From CAZAMB01 sp964501365 (GTDB lineage Bacteria > Planctomycetota > Phycisphaerae > UBA1845), in NCBI GenBank assembly GCA_964501365.1, contig CAZCST010000014.1, positions 332,758-396,757 of the forward strand: a stretch of DNA of 64,000 bases, in the 5' to 3' direction. Shown here one piece after another: positions 60,544 to 64,000 of the stretch (the stretch's first letter is position 1; each line of letters starts with the position of its first letter). Made by a program: the position numbers and the translations under genes. Below the pieces are notes generated by a model. That model saw only the letters and a program-made list of their open reading frames with translations. It was not told the origin of the DNA and made no database searches.

Positions 60544-61653
60544 TCAACCATTCGCGGCAGAGGCGGTGCGACGCGAAGCGACTTCCGCTGCCTTGATGCG
60601 AACATTGGGGATCGGGTCAGACTTTAGCGTTTCGATCGCATCCCACAAGACCCGATCCGGCAGATTCGCCGCTGCATCGATCGCAGCGATCAACAATGCT
60701 TCGATGCGCTGCGGCGGCATAGGATAGCGACGAACCGCGCCGCTTTCATCCACAATTTGATACCGCTCGCCTTTTTCCCAGAATCCCCTGTCCAGCAAAT
60801 CCAACAATATGGATTGCCCACTCGCATCACCGAGCCGCGCCAGCGCCATCGCCGCCGACCATGCCACTTCGCCGTCATTCGCAAACATCAACGCCTTCAG
60901 CGCGTCGATCACTTCGCGATTGTCGCGGTCGGCCAGCACAGAAAGCGCCGTCGCGGCCACCATCGCCGTTTCGGGTCGGGGCGAATGTGACAGCGCCTGT
61001 GATATCTCGCCGACGGCAGCCCGCGCTTCCGGCAATTCATGCAGGTTTCCCAGTTCTTGCAGCGCGGCGGGTACATAAGGCTCACGCTTGAGCGTCACGA
61101 TTTTCACCAGCGGCGCGACGGCCTCAGGTCGTCCGGTCCGTCCCAGCGCGTGAATAAGAAATTCCAGCCGTCGCGACCGCGCCGCTGCTTCATCTTCTGC
61201 AAGTTGTGATTGAGCGGGTGCGTCGGAAGCAACCACCTGCGTCTCGACCATCGCGCCGATTCGCGTAGTGGCCTGAGTCAGCTCCTCGGGAGTAAGTTCG
61301 CTGTCCTTCTTTTCGAGACGCAGGCTCAACTCAAGGGCCATCTGCCACAGTTCTTTTTCCCGGGGCAATAGCACACCAGCGCTTCGCTGCCCCGAGGTGG
61401 CTTCGAGCCCCTTCAACAGGTCTTCGATGCTACGCCGGTCTGGCGCAGCGGGACCACCAAATAGAAACACCACGAGAATCGCACCAGCAACAATGACGGA
61501 AATGATGAGGAAGGGAACGGCGAAAAAACGACCCATCAGCGACCAAGTCATCGGAGGAACGGTCGATTGACTATCGAGCTCGCCCCAATCACCCGTGGCT
61601 ACAGGTGAATGCTGCCCTCCGTTGCGTTCTGGCTCTGATTCTGCGTTGGTCAC
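60544..61653 (-). CDS. membrane-anchored HEAT-repeat protein
   Basis: About 369 residues: a polar N-terminus, one transmembrane helix (about residues 42-65) and then helical HEAT-like repeats (RLEFLIHALGRTGRPEAVAPL, PYVPAALQELGNL, AWSAAMALARLGD, NVRIKAAEVAS). Such repeats make protein-binding scaffolds. As the first gene of the cluster, 14 bases before the ferredoxin-Rieske gene, it may be an assembly or structural subunit of the cytochrome b complex. The start is uncertain between GTG 61653 and TTG 61659. Confidence 0.75.
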   Translation of the reverse strand: MTNAESEPERNGGQHSPVATGDWGELDSQSTVPPMTWSLMGRFFAVPFLIISVIVAGAILVVFLFGGPAAPDRRSIEDLLKGLEATSGQRSAGVLLPREKELWQMALELSLRLEKKDSELTPEELTQATTRIGAMVETQVVASDAPAQSQLAEDEAAARSRRLEFLIHALGRTGRPEAVAPLVKIVTLKREPYVPAALQELGNLHELPEARAAVGEISQALSHSPRPETAMVAATALSVLADRDNREVIDALKALMFANDGEVAWSAAMALARLGDASGQSILLDLLDRGFWEKGERYQIVDESGAVRRYPMPPQRIEALLIAAIDAAANLPDRVLWDAIETLKSDPIPNVRIKAAEVASRRTASAANG

Positions 61654-61780
61654 GATCAACTACTCGTATGGGGCACAAAAACCATCTCGGAGCGACCCTG
61701 GCATTCCGGGCGAAGCAAAGATTCTGCCTCGGCAATCAATCGCCATAGGCAGAATTGCGTTGGATCCGCAGCCCAATCCA

Positions 61781-61804
61781 AGATTGTGAAAAAAATCACA
61801 ATCT
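61781..61804. promoter_or_regulatory. Crp/Fnr-type operator
   Basis: AGATTGTGA (61781-61789) and TCACAATCT (61796-61804) are perfect nine-base arms around six A. The core TGTGA-N6-TCACA (61785-61800) is the exact consensus form bound by Crp and relatives. It lies about 130 bases before the first gene of the respiratory cluster and 300 before the divergent Rieske gene. No Crp/Fnr gene is in the window. Confidence 0.65.
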
Positions 61805-62011
61805 GGTGCCGAAGAAAAGTGGCCAACGCCACTTCGTTCCTACGATCGATGGTTTACCTAAACCCGCTGGGTCCCGTCGACGGAGCGCAACTCTCATCGA
61901 CCAACCCACTATTCACAGTATATATCTTTCCCCGCTGTCAACAACAGGTTGCAAATATTTTTTCGCCCCAATCCGCCTGTGCCTCTTACGCCTACCCCCT
62001 TAAACCACTGC

Positions 62012-62085
62012 TCTCTTGATCCCTTGATCTCTCGAACCCTTGAACCCTTAGAGCTTTTGACCCTTTGATCCTTTGAACCCCTGCA
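62012..62085. repeat. CTTGAACCC-type tandem degenerate repeat
   Basis: Units such as CTTGATCC, CTCGAACC, CTTGAACC, TTTGACCC and TTTGATCC follow one another with a period of eight to ten bases, directly upstream of the lone Rieske gene. The pattern is related to repeats at 43122-43152 and 57328-57355. Confidence 0.5.
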
Positions 62086-62105
62086 CCTGCTTCTACAATA
62101 CCCGC

Positions 62106-62465
62106 ATGACTGATTCGTCCGTTACAAATCAAGACTCGAATCCAAGCCCCGGCCATTGGATTCGTCTCCTCCCCGTCTCTCGCTGCCGCCCCGGGGCCGG
62201 TACGTTCATCGAACACAACGGAAAAGAACTGGGCGTATTCGTCCTTGGGGCCGACGAGGTAATCGTCCTCGACAATGCCTGCCCCCATTCCGGCGGCAAC
62301 CTCTCGGCCGGTGAAGTGGCCGGTGGCGTGGTGACCTGCCCCTGGCATCACTGGCAGTTCAACCTCTCCACCGGACTATGCATCGACTCCCCCGCCGCCC
62401 GCGTCCAAAAATACGCCGCCCGAATCCGCGGCGGCTGGGTGGAAGTCAGTTCTTCTGCCCGATAG
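62106..62465 (+). CDS. stand-alone Rieske [2Fe-2S] protein, NirD-like
   Basis: From ATG 62106 the protein has 119 residues and a single Rieske domain: CPHSGG (Cys, His) and CPWHHW (Cys, His) with about 17 residues between. It has no signal peptide or membrane helix, so it is cytoplasmic, like the small subunit of nitrite reductase or ferredoxin components of dioxygenases. It lacks the disulphide Cys pair of respiratory Rieske proteins. Its partner enzyme is not nearby. Confidence 0.85.
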   Translation: MTDSSVTNQDSNPSPGHWIRLLPVSRCRPGAGTFIEHNGKELGVFVLGADEVIVLDNACPHSGGNLSAGEVAGGVVTCPWHHWQFNLSTGLCIDSPAARVQKYAARIRGGWVEVSSSAR

Positions 62466-62542
62466 CACCGATTCCGAATCCGTCGCGCAAGAAAGACAGC
62501 GCAAGAGCAGACAATTATTTGCGAGAGGGCTTTCACAATGTT

Positions 62543-62557
62543 TGGCACGGCACTTGC
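62543..62557 (+). promoter_or_regulatory. sigma-54 (RpoN) promoter
   Basis: TGGCACG, four bases, then TTGC matches the -24/-12 consensus TGGCACG-N4-TTGC at every defined position. Transcription would begin near 62569, 13 bases before the ATG at 62582, leaving just room for the ribosome site AAGGTGAG (62572-62579). Such a promoter needs an enhancer-binding activator, none of which is in the window. Confidence 0.7.
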
Positions 62558-62581
62558 GGGCCTGACAGATGAAGGTGAGCG

Positions 62582-64000
62582 ATGCGCAATAAATGGGTAA
62601 TGATCGGCCCGATGATCTTGGCAAGCATCATCGGGGGGAGAGTCGCCTCATCCCTCGGACAGACTGGGGGAGTGACTCAACAAGAAGGTCCACCTACTGG
62701 CAGATGGGCCAAACCGCGCACAAGAAGTGCGCTAAATAGCACACCTGGAGCGTGCCAAAGCGGTGTCGTGCGCGACGGGTATCGAAGCATTCAGACCAAC
62801 GTGGATGACAACGGGTGCAACATCGTGGGTGATGCAGCAAACGAGCCGTCCATAGCGATAAGCGGGGCGAATTCGCGTCAAGTTGTGATTGGTTGGAGAC
62901 AATTCAATTCGATCGAATCCGATGTCAGGGAGGCGGGGTATGCCTATAGCCACGACGGGGGACATACCTGGGTGTTTCCTGGTTCTCTCGCACCGGGGAC
63001 CTTTCACAGCGACCCTGTCTTGGCTGCCGACACCGACGGGAGAATCTACTACCACGCAATTACTCTCCTTGGAGACCTTTTTCGTACCACTGACGGGGGC
63101 CTCACCTGGGACGGTCCGCGTCCGGGGCTGGACGGCGATAAGCCGTGGATGACAGTGGATCGAAGCAACAGCGTGGGTCGCAACAATCTTTACATCTGTG
63201 GAGGTGGCGGTGCGGTACGATCCACTGATCATGGCGAGAGCTTTCAGCCTATCGCCAACGGATATTGTCTCGCAGGAACCATTTCAGTAGACAGGTTTGG
63301 GAATGTCTTCGATGTCGCAGGAGAGGGGGCATCGGTGACGATTTCGAAATCATCTAGCGCGCAGAATCCCCAGGCGAGCCCATCCTTTGAGGTTCATACG
63401 TATCTTACCATCGGGCTTTTTGGCTTCAACACGGCGCTTCCGCAGAATCCAGGCGGACTTGTATCACAGATTTGGGTCAGCAATTCCCCAGTCAGCTTGA
63501 CGGAGGTCAATGATATTTATGTGTTGACGTTATCCACCATTGACCCGCTCACAAACGACATGGGGGATATCGCATTTGCGGCGAGTCGCGATGGCGGTCT
63601 GACATGGGACCGCCCCGTGTTCATCAATACTGACCCTCCAAGCCCCAATAACTACCAATGGTTTCCAGTTTTGTCCATAGCGCCGAACGGTCGCATCGAT
63701 GTGATCTGGAATGATACACGACACAGTTTACAACCGAATCTGTCGGAGGTTTTCTACAGCTACTCGGTGGACGCTGGACGAACGTGGTCGCCGAATGTTC
63801 CAGTAAGCCCGATGTTCGATAGCTGGGTCGGCTGGCCTGCCGGGCAACGAAAGCTTGGCGACTATTACCACATGGTGTCGGACAACCTTGGTGTGAACGT
63901 GGCGTATGCGGCCACGTTCAATGGGGAGCAGGACATCTACTTCCTTCGAATCGGGCCGTGGGATTGCAACGGCAACGAAATCGACGACGCGACGGACATC
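62582..64000 (+). CDS. secreted Asp-box (sialidase-like) protein, partial
   Basis: The frame is open from ATG 62582 to the window end (473 residues, C-terminus missing). A signal peptide (about residues 1-26) shows export. Five Asp-box motifs of the S-x-D-G-G-x-T-W type lie at about 123-130, 169-176, 214-221, 335-342 and 395-402, which cap blades of a beta-propeller as in sialidases and other BNR-repeat proteins. Catalytic residues of sialidases cannot be confirmed. At 461 begins DCNGNEIDDATDI, the start of a planctomycete-type surface or dockerin-like tail. AAGGTGAG precedes the start by two to three bases. Confidence 0.8.
   Translation, partial: MRNKWVMIGPMILASIIGGRVASSLGQTGGVTQQEGPPTGRWAKPRTRSALNSTPGACQSGVVRDGYRSIQTNVDDNGCNIVGDAANEPSIAISGANSRQVVIGWRQFNSIESDVREAGYAYSHDGGHTWVFPGSLAPGTFHSDPVLAADTDGRIYYHAITLLGDLFRTTDGGLTWDGPRPGLDGDKPWMTVDRSNSVGRNNLYICGGGGAVRSTDHGESFQPIANGYCLAGTISVDRFGNVFDVAGEGASVTISKSSSAQNPQASPSFEVHTYLTIGLFGFNTALPQNPGGLVSQIWVSNSPVSLTEVNDIYVLTLSTIDPLTNDMGDIAFAASRDGGLTWDRPVFINTDPPSPNNYQWFPVLSIAPNGRIDVIWNDTRHSLQPNLSEVFYSYSVDAGRTWSPNVPVSPMFDSWVGWPAGQRKLGDYYHMVSDNLGVNVAYAATFNGEQDIYFLRIGPWDCNGNEIDDATDI

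Larger units (their letters stand above)
61654..62105. other. divergent regulatory spacer before the respiratory cluster
   Basis: This 452-base spacer separates the respiratory cluster (leftward) from the lone Rieske gene (rightward). From left to right it holds an eight-base inverted repeat ATTCTGCC/GGCAGAAT (61721-61755), a Crp/Fnr-like dyad (61781-61804), an AT-rich part and, at 62012-62085, a CTTGAACCC-type short repeat. No gene is supported in it. Confidence 0.6.

Noticed and set aside
1..64000. tRNA, rRNA, CRISPR arrays or insertion sequences
   Set aside because: No tRNA-like GTTCGA arm within a foldable spacer, no regularly spaced long repeats and no transposase-like protein were found.

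Overview
The window looks like chromosomal DNA of a planctomycete, most likely from the Phycisphaerae side of the phylum. The evidence is indirect: small membrane proteins with a C-x2-C-x3-LRGL-CPECG zinc ribbon (two copies), a GldA/GldF/GldG/DUF4340 transport cluster, a secreted protein ending in a DCNGN-type tail, and a giant multihaem cytochrome encoded with a split b6-type cytochrome b. MurE (meso-diaminopimelate type), MurF, MreB and MreC indicate a peptidoglycan wall and an elongation machinery. No rRNA, tRNA, CRISPR array or complete insertion sequence was seen.

Layout. 1-9 kb: end of a ComEC-like gene, alanine dehydrogenase, a MacAB-like efflux operon interrupted by a VapBC toxin-antitoxin pair, a zinc-ribbon protein, a PmbA-like protein and a membrane protein. 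9-19 kb: murE-murF, a glycosyltransferase, a secreted coiled-coil protein, a gene-free repeat-bearing stretch, pyruvate phosphate dikinase with an odd insertion and tail, and recO. 19-26 kb: the gldA-gldF-gldG-DUF4340 operon. 26-36 kb: an aminotransferase, a nine-repeat cysteine-rich lipoprotein, a LexA-like XRE/S24 regulator, mreC and mreB separated by two secreted unknowns, and a PIG-L deacetylase. 36-45 kb: a ClC transporter, paralogous lipoproteins, a protein kinase, an SLC13 transporter, a thioredoxin-like ferredoxin and transhydrogenase genes pntAB-pntB without pntAA.

45.7-61.7 kb is the centrepiece: fourteen genes all on the minus strand, building an aerobic electron-transport chain. 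In transcription order they are a HEAT-repeat membrane protein, a ferredoxin-Rieske fusion, cytochrome b N-part, cytochrome b C-part, an octahaem cytochrome c of 1423 residues, a cupredoxin, oxidase subunits II, I, III and IV, two small membrane proteins, haem A synthase and haem O synthase. The likely electron path is quinol to cytochrome b/Rieske, to the octahaem subunit, perhaps through the cupredoxin, to CuA and oxygen. Upstream lies a perfect TGTGA-N6-TCACA dyad, the consensus form of a Crp/Fnr-family operator. Just after the octahaem gene, past two stop codons, the same frame encodes another haem-binding CXXCH.

The last 2 kb hold a lone Rieske protein and, running off the window, a secreted Asp-box (sialidase-like) protein preceded by a near-consensus sigma-54 promoter. 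Short-period AT-rich repeats sit at many gene junctions, and one appears to lie inside the dikinase gene. All calls come from reading the sequence; no database search was run.
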